Positions 46,011 through 55,052 of a DNA stretch of 64,000 nucleotides are shown here, piece by piece. Positions within the stretch are counted from its first letter, which is position 1. Every line of letters starts with the position of its first letter. The DNA lies in the NCBI GenBank assembly GCA_035935655.1, contig DASYWW010000015.1, forward strand, positions 53,015 through 117,014, read 5' to 3'. The notes below the pieces were generated by a model. It was not told the origin of the DNA and did not search any database. It saw nothing but the letters and a program-made list of their open reading frames with translations. The position numbers and the translations under genes were made by a program. This DNA comes from Candidatus Bathyarchaeia archaeon. Lineage in GTDB: Archaea; Thermoproteota; Bathyarchaeia; 40CM-2-53-6.

Positions 46011-46283
46011 CTAGATTACCCCACAGCCCTGCTGTGTCGCGGGGGCCCGGGCCCTATTATTTGGTTGGTTGGAACCCGATATATGGGGGCCGGACAACCG
46101 GTCGTCTAAAATAACACGGGAATGGTTCTGTCGATGATTCTTTCGAGGCTCGCTATGCTGAGGACTGAGTATTGTCGAAACCTGGCTCCTGGATTCAATT
46201 GATCAGATTCTTTGACGTAGTGGAGGATCTAAGCCAACCACGGGGCGTAGATACAGTACTGTTCCAGCTTCCATGACCTACGG

Positions 46284-47765
46284 TTAATCGCCTTTTTTTT
46301 CAGAACTTGCTCTGAGGCTCCTTGAGAGGTTCATCGATTTCAGCGTGAGGACTCCGAATCCAGCCAATGAGAGAAAGAGCACCCAGACACCCTCCAGCAG
46401 CACTATTACGCTAATGCCTATCGCAAGAATCGCCAAGACTGCCTCGGCAATTGCGATTCTATCATGTTGGACATCTCGAAAATACTGTCTGCTTATTTCG
46501 CCACTCTCGACTCCGCTTTTTGGTGTTCGGAAGAAGAAGCCTGTTCTTCCCCTGATTCCTTGCAGGAAGCCGATACAGATAGCTGTGGTCATGGACGAGC
46601 TTGCGTAGGAAAGAAGCGGGAGGAGAAGTAGATTTTTCGGGGTCATTATCTTTTGCACGTGGAGCGCGTAGGCTCCCGAGAGAAAGAAGGCGGCCAATGG
46701 CAACGTGACTATAGCAACGTAGGCAGGGCTTGTGAATATCGAGTTTGCAGGCGCGCTGAATCCGAGGACAAGTCCAATCGCGGAGACAAAGGTGACAACT
46801 ATCCAACTGAGCGCTGAGAATGGTCCGAGAAGGAATAGCAGCAAGGCAATCCTTCTCCAAGGAGTGAGGTGGATGGATCCAAGGATCTTCCGGAAGTTTG
46901 ACCTAGCACACTTGGTCCAGCCCTGCGCCACTCTTGCAGTCTGTTTCTTCCAAACCTCCAGGCTCGGAGGGTCTTCACCAAAGACCTTCACATTGCTCAG
47001 ATAGATGCCTCGCCATCCTGCAGCGTATATCCTGCATGATAGGTCTGCGTCGTCCACTATCGAGTCGTTGGTCCAAAACCCGACCTGGCGGAGAACGGCT
47101 AGCGATATCAATGTAAAGCCTCCTTGAAATGAGAACGGAGCGTTGAGAGCGTATGAGCCCATTTTGACAACCGTGTCCCCTTGGTCTAGAGAGATAGCAA
47201 ACAATCTAGTGATCACGTTCTGTTCTCGGTTATAGTGCCCCACACGGAACGAGACGAATGCTATCCCGGGGTCAAGTCGGAAAGCCCCTAGTCCTCTCGA
47301 CAGAGTTCCAGGTGTGACCGTCGAATCCGCATCCAAGAGAAGCACGTATTCGCCTCTCAACAGAGGAGCAGCATGGTTCAGCGCGGCGCTCTTGAACCCC
47401 TCCCTATTGGTTCGTCTTGACACGAGACCGGAAATGCCAGAAGAATTCAGCTCTTCTAGCTTCTTGTCTATCAAGCTACCTGTCTCGTCTGTCGAGTCGT
47501 CAGCGACGATGACCAGAAGCTTTCCCGCGGGATAGTCCAGGCTCTTGATTGCATCAAGGGTTCGCCCAATCACGAACTTCTCGTTGTACGAAGCGATCAG
47601 AACGGAAACGAGAGGAAAGCTCTCAATCGAAGAGCTAAGATCTTGCAAGAATCCTGGATATCGAAGCGAGCTGATGAATAGGATCATTGTGTAGTAAGAC
47701 GACAACAGAACTGGAATGCTGAAAGCCAGCGAAATCGCCGCGACTATGACCCAAGGCTCCAGCAC
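46284..47765 (-). CDS. Processive-type GT2 glycosyltransferase (cellulose/hyaluronan synthase-like)
   Basis: 493 residues. One N-terminal TM helix, a GT2 domain with ADDSTDE near 89, LDADS near 145 and DDADLSCR near 240, then KKQTARVAQGW in the position of the Q-x-x-R-W motif. Four C-terminal TM helices follow. This arrangement is that of synthases that polymerise and extrude polysaccharide. The Q-x-x-R-W variant is relaxed, so a glucomannan- or glycolipid-type product is equally possible. Confidence 0.82.
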   Translation of the reverse strand: MLEPWVIVAAISLAFSIPVLLSSYYTMILFISSLRYPGFLQDLSSSIESFPLVSVLIASYNEKFVIGRTLDAIKSLDYPAGKLLVIVADDSTDETGSLIDKKLEELNSSGISGLVSRRTNREGFKSAALNHAAPLLRGEYVLLLDADSTVTPGTLSRGLGAFRLDPGIAFVSFRVGHYNREQNVITRLFAISLDQGDTVVKMGSYALNAPFSFQGGFTLISLAVLRQVGFWTNDSIVDDADLSCRIYAAGWRGIYLSNVKVFGEDPPSLEVWKKQTARVAQGWTKCARSNFRKILGSIHLTPWRRIALLLFLLGPFSALSWIVVTFVSAIGLVLGFSAPANSIFTSPAYVAIVTLPLAAFFLSGAYALHVQKIMTPKNLLLLPLLSYASSSMTTAICIGFLQGIRGRTGFFFRTPKSGVESGEISRQYFRDVQHDRIAIAEAVLAILAIGISVIVLLEGVWVLFLSLAGFGVLTLKSMNLSRSLRASSEKKGD

Positions 47766-47899
47766 GGACTATCTGCCGAGAACCCGGGGTTAGGTGATTT
47801 TATGGGTTGGCAAAGGATCTCAAATGAGTATTTTCTTCATCAAGTTCTATCGACGATGCACGACGCACAATAGGAGGCGATATTTGGGGAACGCCTTGC

Positions 47900-48436
47900 C
47901 TATTCGACTTGAATAGCTCTCGTAGGTTTTTTTTCGTCGCTCTTTTTGAATCGAACTTCTAGAACCCCGTTCTTGTACGTTGCCTTTGCGGTTCTTGGAT
48001 CAACTAGGTGGGGTAGTTCGAGCTCCTTGAAATAGCGTCTCTTGGCTGATTCTACTGCTATCTTCAGCGCCCTGTCTGTCGACTCGAGCTTGATGTGCTC
48101 CTTCTCTACTCCCGGCAGTTCCGTCACAACGACCACTTCGTTACCTTCCTGCAATACATCCACGAGTGGTTCTCGTTCTTCCTTTAGAAGCGGCCCTCGA
48201 GAGGTGGGCTCCACATTTCCAAACTCTCTGATTACTGGCTTACCATCTTCTCCAACAGACATTGAGAAGCCGTATACGAAGGGCTGGGGTCCCTCACTCG
48301 CCTTGGGCATTTCTACCGCTTTCCTCATCATCTCGTCCATCAGACGATCCATTCGGTCCATTTCCTCGAAGATGTCGAACCACCATCCAGACCGCCGGGT
48401 CCGTTTCTTTCTGGTCGAGTCTCTACTGTGAGCCAT
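47900..48436 (-). CDS. Small heat-shock protein, Hsp20/alpha-crystallin
   Basis: 178 residues. The alpha-crystallin domain (about 85-170) includes EGNEVVVVTELPGVEKEHIKLE, YFKELELPHLVDPRTAKATYKNGVLEVRFKK with the A-x-x-x-N-G-V-L motif. The N-terminal region has Trp/Phe and a Met-rich helix. It is an ATP-independent chaperone holding unfolded proteins. It lies just after L30 but is probably transcribed separately. Confidence 0.92.
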   Translation of the reverse strand: MAHSRDSTRKKRTRRSGWWFDIFEEMDRMDRLMDEMMRKAVEMPKASEGPQPFVYGFSMSVGEDGKPVIREFGNVEPTSRGPLLKEEREPLVDVLQEGNEVVVVTELPGVEKEHIKLESTDRALKIAVESAKRRYFKELELPHLVDPRTAKATYKNGVLEVRFKKSDEKKPTRAIQVE

Positions 48437-48496
48437 AGTAAGCCGATCGAGAATGTTCCGGGAACTATATTGGAGTTTGCGCTCACTTGGGTCGGG

Positions 48497-48991
48497 CTAG
48501 ATCATTCGCCGGACGAGACGATTGATGTCTTCGCCTCTATAGCCAAGCTCTCCCCCATCAGTCGCGGCTCGCCTAGTGCTCCGTTTGAACCCTCCTTTTG
48601 GAGGGTGAAGTCTGAATCTTGGTTTCACGCCTGAGCGCGTGAGGTCTTTGATTCCGATCTCTCCGGCGACAATCGACTTGGCAAGGTCCGCAATGCTTTC
48701 TTTTTTGAAGAACACCTTGGCAAATTCATCGTCGAATTCCATGTTCCCGTCTCTCTCGGCCCTTTTCCGCAACAAGACCTCCAATACCTCTGGGTTAACC
48801 TGTCCCCACGCGACCAAGTTCTTGGCTGTGCGCAACATGCCCAGGGTCGAGGGGCTGCTCTCTAGAAGACGCGCACGGAATGTGCTCTCCAATTGCAAGG
48901 TTTCCATCGTTTTCCGAATGTCGGGGTTATCGGTTGCTGTTCCGCGGATGCGGACCGCGAGGATAACGGGTTGCTTCGCCGGCTCTGCCAC
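48497..48991 (-). CDS. rpl30: 50S ribosomal protein L30 (uL30)
   Basis: 164 residues, the longer archaeal/eukaryotic form. LAVRIRGTATDNPDIRKTMETLQL starts the ferredoxin-like fold. FRLHPPKGGFKRSTRR near the C-terminus is typical of archaeal L30. It directly follows S5 (3 bp). L15 and SecY, its usual downstream neighbours, are absent here. Confidence 0.95.
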   Translation of the reverse strand: MAEPAKQPVILAVRIRGTATDNPDIRKTMETLQLESTFRARLLESSPSTLGMLRTAKNLVAWGQVNPEVLEVLLRKRAERDGNMEFDDEFAKVFFKKESIADLAKSIVAGEIGIKDLTRSGVKPRFRLHPPKGGFKRSTRRAATDGGELGYRGEDINRLVRRMI

Positions 48992-48993
48992 TC

Positions 48994-49650
48994 TTATGCC
49001 ACCCAGTCCTGCTGGGTCACAACATTGTAGGTTTGCACCAAGGCATCGAACACTGCGAGCGCGGAAGAGGTGAGAGTCGAAGTGGACCCGTATGTTCGGG
49101 TCCAGCAGTCCTTGACCCCCGCGAGTCTCAGGACCTGCTTCGGTATCTCTCCGGCTACAAGTCCTAGTCCTCTAGGACTCGGGAGAACTTCCACTCGTAC
49201 GCTTCCACACTTCCCGACAACGGTGAATGGTACCGTGTGATTTCTGCCGCAACGACATTCCCAGCTTCCACATCCGCGGCGTACCGGGACAACGTTCAGC
49301 TTTGCCTGTATCGTTCCCTTGTCGATGGCGGTGCGAACCTGCCGAGCCTTTCCTTCTCCAACGCCGATGTAACCGTCTCCGTTTCCGACTGCTACTATGG
49401 CTCGGAATCTAGACCTTTCGCCGGCGTCGGTCTGTTTCTGGACGAAACCAATACCCAAGACCTCCTGCTGGATGTTAGGTAGCAGGGTATCGACGATTTC
49501 AGGCTCTTTGATCCTCATTCCCTGCGTGAATATCTCCTCCATTGAAACGATCTCGCCTGCCTGTACGAGCTTTCCAAGCTTTGTCTTTGGAACCCATCCG
49601 ACTTCCTGGCCCGGTCGCTGACCACCTCCCTGGTATGGTCGCTGGCTCAT
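48994..49650 (-). CDS. rps5: 30S ribosomal protein S5 (uS5)
   Basis: 218 residues. The double-stranded RNA-binding S5 domain has RFRAIVAVGNGDGYIGVGEGKA, and the C-terminal domain has PRGLGLVAGEIPKQVLRLAGVKDCWTRTYGST. S5 helps decoding fidelity and mRNA unwinding at the entry site. It overlaps the end of L18 by 4 bp, showing translational coupling. Confidence 0.97.
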   Translation of the reverse strand: MSQRPYQGGGQRPGQEVGWVPKTKLGKLVQAGEIVSMEEIFTQGMRIKEPEIVDTLLPNIQQEVLGIGFVQKQTDAGERSRFRAIVAVGNGDGYIGVGEGKARQVRTAIDKGTIQAKLNVVPVRRGCGSWECRCGRNHTVPFTVVGKCGSVRVEVLPSPRGLGLVAGEIPKQVLRLAGVKDCWTRTYGSTSTLTSSALAVFDALVQTYNVVTQQDWVA

Positions 49651-50246
49651 GCGTTCGCCTCCGTCGCGGCGGTTTGGATTTGTTGTCTTACCTGTTCGAA
49701 GTGGTTGGAGAGTTCTTCAGGCCTCAGACCGCGCTTCAGATAGCCGCTGAACGTTTTGCGGTAGAGGTCTGTTTCACCGGAAAGCTTCTTTGCATATTCG
49801 GAAATGTGAGCCCCTCCAATCCTTTCCTTTGCAGGTAGAGGACCATCGGAGTGTGGAACTTCGAGGCCTCCGTCCGAGAGACCCTTCAAAACGGCAAACA
49901 ACTTAGAACCTTTCGTCGAAGACTTCAAGCCGATGTCAAGCACGGCTTCCTTGACACCTTTCGCCAAGGCCCGACGCGCCGCTAGCGCACCTGTGAGGTA
50001 GGCTGACGGAATATTTCCTGTCGCTCCTTTCCATCCCATCTTGGCGAGTTCCTTGGAGGATGCGGCGGCTCGGACGACATCCCCGCGGAGCTCGGCATCT
50101 GTTATCTGGACGTAAACATATTTGTTGGTTACCCGAACAACAGCTCTCGGTTTTCCTGACCGGACGAGGGCCCTTCGGAGCTTGTAGTCTGTTCTACCTT
50201 CTCGTCTGCGCCTGAACGGAACTGAATATCTCGGGCCGTCAGCCAT
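49647..50246 (-). CDS. rpl18: 50S ribosomal protein L18 (uL18)
   Basis: 199 residues, archaeal length. VPFRRRREGRTDYKLRRALVRSGKPRAVVRVTNKYVYVQI and the GAL/ARRALAKGVKEAVLDIGL segment mark the 5S-rRNA-binding protein. It lies 3 bp after L19e. Confidence 0.96.
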   Translation of the reverse strand: MADGPRYSVPFRRRREGRTDYKLRRALVRSGKPRAVVRVTNKYVYVQITDAELRGDVVRAAASSKELAKMGWKGATGNIPSAYLTGALAARRALAKGVKEAVLDIGLKSSTKGSKLFAVLKGLSDGGLEVPHSDGPLPAKERIGGAHISEYAKKLSGETDLYRKTFSGYLKRGLRPEELSNHFEQVRQQIQTAATEANA

Positions 50247-50249
50247 GTT

Positions 50250-50678
50250 CTAGCGATTCCTCTGAAGCTGATGGGCCTTTACATACTCATCGACGTGCGA
50301 GCGGCTTCGGAACGCCCCTCCTTTGGACATTCCCAGCAGGAGCTTGTAGCTGGCAGGGGCCAACTGTCTCTTGTCCCTCAAGAATCGAAGATGCCGTCGG
50401 ATTGCCCTTATCTTGAGGACCCAAGCTTCCTTGCCTGGCTTCTGCCCACCCTTTCGGCTACCAGCTTTCTTCCGTCGGCCCGATTTCATTCGGTGGCGGC
50501 CTCTGCTAACCCCTTTCTTCTGAAGCAATTGTATTCTGCCGCTATCGATGAGCGACTTGACCTCCTGACGCGTGATTGCAGATTCAACCCTGGTCGTTTC
50601 TTCAGGGTCTATCCAGATTCTGGTCTGGCCAGAGCCGAGAAGACTTGCCGCGAGCCGTCTCTGACTTTTGAGGCTCAC
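50250..50678 (-). CDS. rpl19e: 50S ribosomal protein L19e
   Basis: 142 residues. MSLKSQRRLAASLLGSG at the start, VSRGRHRMKSGRRKKAGSRKG in the middle and the basic KAIRRHLRFLRDKRQL helix. L19e is archaeal/eukaryotic-specific. It overlaps L32e by 4 bp. Confidence 0.96.
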   Translation of the reverse strand: MSLKSQRRLAASLLGSGQTRIWIDPEETTRVESAITRQEVKSLIDSGRIQLLQKKGVSRGRHRMKSGRRKKAGSRKGGQKPGKEAWVLKIRAIRRHLRFLRDKRQLAPASYKLLLGMSKGGAFRSRSHVDEYVKAHQLQRNR

Positions 50679-51193
50679 TTGTCTTCCTCCTCCTGGCTAG
50701 CGTCTCGCTTCATTGACGCTTTCTTCGTCCCCGGCAGAGGATCTTCCTCGGCGGCTTCCTCTGCCTCTGTTTGTGCGGAGGGGATTTGAATTTGTTCCGA
50801 ACTTGAAGCCTCTTCGATCGGCTCTTCAGCTGTGACGGGTTTCTCTTCTTCCTTGCCCGGGTTGGCGATGTGGAAGTTTCGATGTCGTATCTCGTCCAGC
50901 AAAACTAGTCTCTTCCGTTCTCCGATTCGAGCTGAGAGTCTGATGATGTGGATCTTCGGGTCTAGTCCCTCGAGCTCTGACATTTGATGGATAAGGCGTT
51001 CCTTTAGGCCGCGCGGGTGCAGACCTCTGGTTGCTGCTGCCGTCCCGTAGCCTACCTTGACCTTGGCAGGCCAGCCTGCTTCTTCCTTTCGGATCTTGCT
51101 TGTGACTCCGCGGGCTCGCCTCCATGCAGGCTTGACTCGCTTGTACCGCCAGCTTTCTTGCCGGTTGAACGCGGGCTTGCTATTATTCGCCAT
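50675..51193 (-). CDS. rpl32e: 50S ribosomal protein L32e with a long acidic C-terminal tail
   Basis: 172 residues. The first 110 form the L32e core (FNRQESWRYKRVKPAWRRARGVTSKIRKEEAGWPAKVKVGYG ... HIIRLSARIGERKRLVLLDEIRHRNFHIAN). About 60 further residues are Glu/Ala/Pro/Ser-rich. Such a tail is unusual for this protein and is probably disordered at the ribosome surface. Confidence 0.94.
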   Translation of the reverse strand: MANNSKPAFNRQESWRYKRVKPAWRRARGVTSKIRKEEAGWPAKVKVGYGTAAATRGLHPRGLKERLIHQMSELEGLDPKIHIIRLSARIGERKRLVLLDEIRHRNFHIANPGKEEEKPVTAEEPIEEASSSEQIQIPSAQTEAEEAAEEDPLPGTKKASMKRDASQEEEDK

Positions 51194-51194
51194 T

Positions 51195-51782
51195 TTACTT
51201 GACCTTCGCTGGTCCGGCAGGTGTCTCGAGACTGGTCTTTGTGTCGATGTAAATTCCGTCTAGGAAGACTCGGAGATCCTTCTTCTTGATCTTTGTCGAG
51301 TTCTGTATGTTAGCGGCGGTCTGACTTACGGCTTTGATGTCGATTCCATCCACTGTAATATCGTCTCCCTTGACCGAAACCTTGACGCCGTCCAGTATCT
51401 GAGCTGATCGCGGTGTCTTTTCTCCAGTGAAATTCTCGACTTTGAGCGCTCTGGCCTTTTCGTCTACCTTAACGGTGACTGGAAAGTGAGCGTACACGGT
51501 TCTGAGATTGTACCGATATCCCTTCGTGACGCCTCTGATCATGTTTCGGATGTGGGCCGCTGCCGTTCCAAGCATGCCAATCTCTCGCTTACGAGGCCAG
51601 GTGACCGAAACCTGGATCTCTCGACCAGTCTGGGTGATCGCTACTGGCAGATGGGATAGATCCTCTTGGAGAGTCCCGAGAGGACCCTTGACCTTCACGG
51701 TTTTCCCGTTAACTTCCGTTGTAACTCCGTCCGGAACCTGAATCGTGCGTTGTAGGGTTTCGAAACGCGCCATATTATCCAC
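51195..51782 (-). CDS. rpl6: 50S ribosomal protein L6 (uL6)
   Basis: 195 residues. Two L6 repeats: VPDGVTTEVNGKTVKVKGPLGTLQEDLSHLP and MIRGVTKGYRYNLRTVYAHFPVTVKV. The second Met (MARFETLQ) three codons in is the likelier start. It abuts S8. Confidence 0.96.
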   Translation of the reverse strand: MDNMARFETLQRTIQVPDGVTTEVNGKTVKVKGPLGTLQEDLSHLPVAITQTGREIQVSVTWPRKREIGMLGTAAAHIRNMIRGVTKGYRYNLRTVYAHFPVTVKVDEKARALKVENFTGEKTPRSAQILDGVKVSVKGDDITVDGIDIKAVSQTAANIQNSTKIKKKDLRVFLDGIYIDTKTSLETPAGPAKVK

Positions 51783-52166
51783 CTAGTAAACGTATCCGAG
51801 GAGTAGGCCTCCGGATGCCATCTCCCTTGCTTCCTTGTGTGCGACAACACCCTTCGGGGTCGTTACGATCAGGATTCCGACATCTCTCGAGGGGAGGTAT
51901 CGTTTTCCCCATTTCTCGTATTCTGTTACCGTGGAAGAGAATCTGGGTCGAACGCTACCGCAGTTGTTTACCCTGCCTAGGAGCTGGATCTTGAACTTTC
52001 CGCCGCGACCGTCATCTACAAACTCGAATTCGCCCACGTAGCCGTATTTCTGCATCACACGCAGCACTTGTCCCATGAGTTTCGAGGCGGGGTATACGAT
52101 GCAGTCGTGTTTGTGCCTCCGCTCGTTGTTGAGTATGGCTGAGAACATGTTTGAAATTGGTTCCAT
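51783..52166 (-). CDS. rps8: 30S ribosomal protein S8 (uS8)
   Basis: 127 residues. N-terminal ISNMFSAILNNERRHKHDCIVYPASKLMGQVLRVMQKYGYVGEFEFVDDGRGGKFKIQLLGRVN and the closing TPKGVVAHKEAREMASGGLLLGYVY are archaeal S8. It binds 16S rRNA helix 21 early in assembly. Confidence 0.97.
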   Translation of the reverse strand: MEPISNMFSAILNNERRHKHDCIVYPASKLMGQVLRVMQKYGYVGEFEFVDDGRGGKFKIQLLGRVNNCGSVRPRFSSTVTEYEKWGKRYLPSRDVGILIVTTPKGVVAHKEAREMASGGLLLGYVY

Positions 52167-52173
52167 TGTGTGA

Positions 52174-52338
52174 TCACATGTACTTCTTGAATCCGAGGCC
52201 GACTGCGACTTCTCTAAAGCACTGTCGGCAGAAGTTTAGCCCGTACTTTCTAACTATGGGCCCATATTGACCGCAGCGTTTGCACGGTCGAGCGCCTTTT
52301 CCATATTTTCGGACTTTCTTCGGTTTTATCTTAGCCAT
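52174..52338 (-). CDS. rps14: 30S ribosomal protein S14 (uS14), zinc-binding short form
   Basis: 54 residues, easily missed for its length. [23 protein letters not shown] then [19 protein letters not shown]. The two C-x2-C pairs form the zinc ribbon, and the R-x-x-G-L-G-F-x-K ending is typical. It lies between S8 (7 bp) and L5 (7 bp) in the expected archaeal order. Confidence 0.97.
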   Translation of the reverse strand: MAKIKPKKVRKYGKGARPCKRCGQYGPIVRKYGLNFCRQCFREVAVGLGFKKYM

Positions 52339-52345
52339 CTAATTA

Positions 52346-52891
52346 TCAACTTCCTACCTGTGTTCTGAAGTTTTCCTGGATGAACTGGATCGCTTCCTTC
52401 TTTGAGACATAATGATTCTTCCCAATTTTCGCTGGTCGGATCGAGCGCCGTCTCAACCTGTAGCCTGGTCGTTCTAGGGTCACGTGGACGGTGGCGCCAA
52501 AGATACCCAGCTCCGGCACATATCTAGTACCTGGTATTTCGATGTGTTCTTTGATTCCAAACGAAAAATTACCGTAGTCGTCAAAGCAGGAATCGTTGAC
52601 TTTGTTCGAAACTGCATCAAGGGCTCGCGTGAGAAATTGGCCGGCCTCTTCCCGCCGGAGTGTTACAACAGTGGCTATGGGTTCGCCTTTGCGTATTCCC
52701 CAGTCCTTGATTGCCTTCTTCGCAAGTTTGGTGGTTGGGGTCTTATTTGTCAATTGGTTGAGCACTTTCTTTGCCTTCTCCAATGGCTCTCCGGATTTTC
52801 CTGTGGCGATGTTGATCGTGACTTTTTCGATTCTGATGTTCAAGAGCGGATTTGTCTTAGTAACGGTCTCAGCAGCTTGCATTGCACTCAC
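52346..52891 (-). CDS. rpl5: 50S ribosomal protein L5 (uL5)
   Basis: 181 residues. IRIEKVTINIATGKSGEPLEKAKKVLNQLTNKTPTTKLAKKAIKDWGIRKGEPIATVVTLR is archaeal L5; the C-terminus has LERPGYRLRRRSIRPAKIGKNHYVSKKEAIQF. It contacts 5S rRNA and the P-site tRNA. Its start overlaps the S4e stop by 4 bp. Confidence 0.97.
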   Translation of the reverse strand: MSAMQAAETVTKTNPLLNIRIEKVTINIATGKSGEPLEKAKKVLNQLTNKTPTTKLAKKAIKDWGIRKGEPIATVVTLRREEAGQFLTRALDAVSNKVNDSCFDDYGNFSFGIKEHIEIPGTRYVPELGIFGATVHVTLERPGYRLRRRSIRPAKIGKNHYVSKKEAIQFIQENFRTQVGS

Positions 52892-53631
52892 TTCTCCAAG
52901 GTGACGAGAGGTGAGTCAGTTCCGATCGGTATTACGTACTCAGCTGGGGTTTCGAAGCCTTCCGCTCCCGTCTCTATTCTTACGATTTTCCGGCGCGCGT
53001 AGGTCCCGGGGGTGATTGAGGTAATCTTTCCGTAATATCCTTGGTTTCTTCCATCGATGACAAGTCCGAGGGCTCCGACTTGGAATGGAACATACTTTAC
53101 AATTTTTTGTACTGGAAAGCTCAGCTGGATGGCGCCTCCTACTGCGAGTTCCTCAGCACCGGGCCTCATGTCTTTCGCCGAAGAAAGCAGAGTCCTTCCG
53201 TCGTGGAGACTGTATTGCAATTTTCCACCCGGCACGTTCTGTTTTCCGACTATCTTGCAGATCTTGTACGCAACTTCCTTGTCCTGGGCCGGGGATAGGA
53301 CAAGTCCTCTGTTCGGCTTCGGTAGCGCCCTGTAAATCTGTGGGATGCCTTCGATCTGGACAATATCCATCAGCCCTACGGGGAAACGGCGATCACGCCG
53401 GACGACGCCGTCGACCTTGACTTTACCCTCACTTATGATCTTGATGGCCTCCTTGGCGATATTTGCAAGCCCAAGGGACTCACGAACGATTACTATCAGG
53501 GGTAGACTTTTTTCGCGCGCGTGGGGTCCCGGTTTCGTTCTGGGAGCCCACGTGTATTCTTTCCGGTGGATTGGCCAGAAGCCTGGTGAGGGTTCTCGTT
53601 TTAGCTGTCTGGGCCCGAATTTTCTAGCCAT
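52888..53631 (-). CDS. rps4e: 30S ribosomal protein S4e
   Basis: 247 residues. An S4-type RNA-binding region (LPLIVIVRESLGLANIAKEAIKIISEGKVKVDGVVRRDRRFPVGLMDIV) and a KOW-like C-terminus (LVIDGRNQGYYGKITSITPGTYARRKIVRIE) are present. It is archaeal/eukaryotic-specific. It lies 3 bp after L24. Confidence 0.97.
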   Translation of the reverse strand: MARKFGPRQLKREPSPGFWPIHRKEYTWAPRTKPGPHAREKSLPLIVIVRESLGLANIAKEAIKIISEGKVKVDGVVRRDRRFPVGLMDIVQIEGIPQIYRALPKPNRGLVLSPAQDKEVAYKICKIVGKQNVPGGKLQYSLHDGRTLLSSAKDMRPGAEELAVGGAIQLSFPVQKIVKYVPFQVGALGLVIDGRNQGYYGKITSITPGTYARRKIVRIETGAEGFETPAEYVIPIGTDSPLVTLEK

Positions 53632-53634
53632 CTC

Positions 53635-54006
53635 TTATTCCTCTCGGGATTTTCCTCTTTCAGCTAGCAGTCCGCTGCGCCACTTGTCTGAGAGATTGAG
53701 GTTTGTTATACGGACTTTCGTGACATGAACTGGTAACTGGGATGAGACGCCTGCGGATTTCTCTCGGGCCATTCCTTCAACGAAGATTCTGCCGTTTGAA
53801 TAGTCTACTCGCTGGACTTTTCCTTCAAGCCCTGCGAAGTCTCCTCTCATGACGCGGACGCTATCGCCACTTCTCACAGGTAATCGTCGGACCCTATGGT
53901 TCTTGGTGAGATCGTCGGAGAGGCGGGCGGAGAGCATTCTTCGTCTGCGATGGTGGGGAGCGTTATAGAATCTCTTCCTTTGCTTGGACGGTTTGGATGT
54001 AACCAT
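53635..54006 (-). CDS. rpl24: 50S ribosomal protein L24 (uL24)
   Basis: 123 residues. NAPHHRRRRMLSARLSDDLTKNHRVRRLPVRSGDSVRVMRGDFAGLEGKVQRVDY contains the KOW motif. It is an early 50S assembly initiator. Confidence 0.96.
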   Translation of the reverse strand: MVTSKPSKQRKRFYNAPHHRRRRMLSARLSDDLTKNHRVRRLPVRSGDSVRVMRGDFAGLEGKVQRVDYSNGRIFVEGMAREKSAGVSSQLPVHVTKVRITNLNLSDKWRSGLLAERGKSREE

Positions 54007-54007
54007 T

Positions 54008-54406
54008 CTAGATCACGGTGCTCGCTAGATTCGCGACTCTTGGCCATCGCTCAGCAGCCTCCTTCGCCACGGGCCCCCGGATCTCTGTGCCCTTGAGCTC
54101 CCCCTCAGGAGTCATGATGACTGCGGCATTATCTTCAAAACTTAAGCGCGTCCCGTCTGGTCGCCGAATCGCTCTTGCCTGCCGTACGACGACAGCGGGA
54201 AAGACTTGTTTTCTGAGGGTGGGTGAGCCTTTCATTACAGTGATCATAACCATGTCTCCAACGCAGGCGGCGGGGACGCGTCTAAGTCTTCCGTGATAGC
54301 CTCGGACGTTAATGAGCTTCAATTCCTTGGCGCCTGTGTTGTCAGCGCATGTCATCCGTGAGCCAACCGGCAGACCTCGCGCGACCTTAGGCCGATATTC
54401 TATCAT
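54008..54406 (-). CDS. rpl14: 50S ribosomal protein L14 (uL14)
   Basis: 132 residues. [45 protein letters not shown] and the [39 protein letters not shown] ending are diagnostic. Confidence 0.97.
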   Translation of the reverse strand: MIEYRPKVARGLPVGSRMTCADNTGAKELKLINVRGYHGRLRRVPAACVGDMVMITVMKGSPTLRKQVFPAVVVRQARAIRRPDGTRLSFEDNAAVIMTPEGELKGTEIRGPVAKEAAERWPRVANLASTVI

Positions 54407-54444
54407 TCCCCGCGCGCTGACTGCTCGAGTCTTTGGCGCAGGCG

Positions 54445-54780
54445 TTAGGCTACGCCTCCAGTCTTTTCAACGACAACGAAGGTGACCTCTTTGCTCAGAG
54501 GCCTGCATTCTGCAATGGTGACCTTGTCTCCTTCTGCAGCCGAGATGCAAGGCGGATTGTGGGCGAGTGTTTTGCTTCTTCGTCTTTCGTATCTGCTGTA
54601 TTTTGTATAGTAGTGTAGGTAAGCTCGTTCGACCGAGACTGTCTTGGGGGATCGTGAGCCCGCGACTGTCCCTTCGAAGACTCTTCCTCTGACCGAGAGG
54701 TGTCCGTGGAACGGACACAGTGGATCGTTGCATCCCGTTTTCGGAGGCTTGACGTCGAGCCCGGTATTTCTGACTACCAT
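54445..54780 (-). CDS. rps17: 30S ribosomal protein S17 (uS17)
   Basis: 111 residues. [62 protein letters not shown] is archaeal S17. It overlaps the Rnp1 stop by 7 bp. A 38-bp gap separates it from L14, the largest within the operon. Confidence 0.97.
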   Translation of the reverse strand: MVVRNTGLDVKPPKTGCNDPLCPFHGHLSVRGRVFEGTVAGSRSPKTVSVERAYLHYYTKYSRYERRRSKTLAHNPPCISAAEGDKVTIAECRPLSKEVTFVVVEKTGGVA

Positions 54781-55049
54781 TTCCGCAGCCCCTTCTTCAC
54801 TCTATCCTCAGGCCGAAATCTCAGGAGAGATCCATCGATTTCCACCTTCTCGGTAGGCAGCTCAGCTCGGAAGGTTGTTTTTTGTTTCTGGACCTGTCGG
54901 ATTTTTCCCTTGGATTCTATGGTGAATGTGTTCATCGTCTCGTCTCGCACAACGCCCTCTAGTCCTTGGATGGTTGGGTCCGTGGATTTTGCAATTTTGA
55001 CCTTGAGCCCGATCCATTCGTGGGCAGTAATATTCTGAGGTGTGATCAC
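54774..55049 (-). CDS. rnp1: RNase P protein component 1 (Rnp1/Pop4/Rpp29)
   Basis: 91 residues. HEWIGLKVKIAKSTDPTIQGLEGVVRDETMNTFTIESKGKIRQVQKQKTTFRAELP is the Rpp29 Sm-like barrel. It is encoded between S17 and L29 as in most archaea and helps RNase P RNA to cleave pre-tRNA 5' leaders. Confidence 0.95.
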   Translation of the reverse strand: MITPQNITAHEWIGLKVKIAKSTDPTIQGLEGVVRDETMNTFTIESKGKIRQVQKQKTTFRAELPTEKVEIDGSLLRFRPEDRVKKGLRKW

Positions 55050-55052
55050 GAT

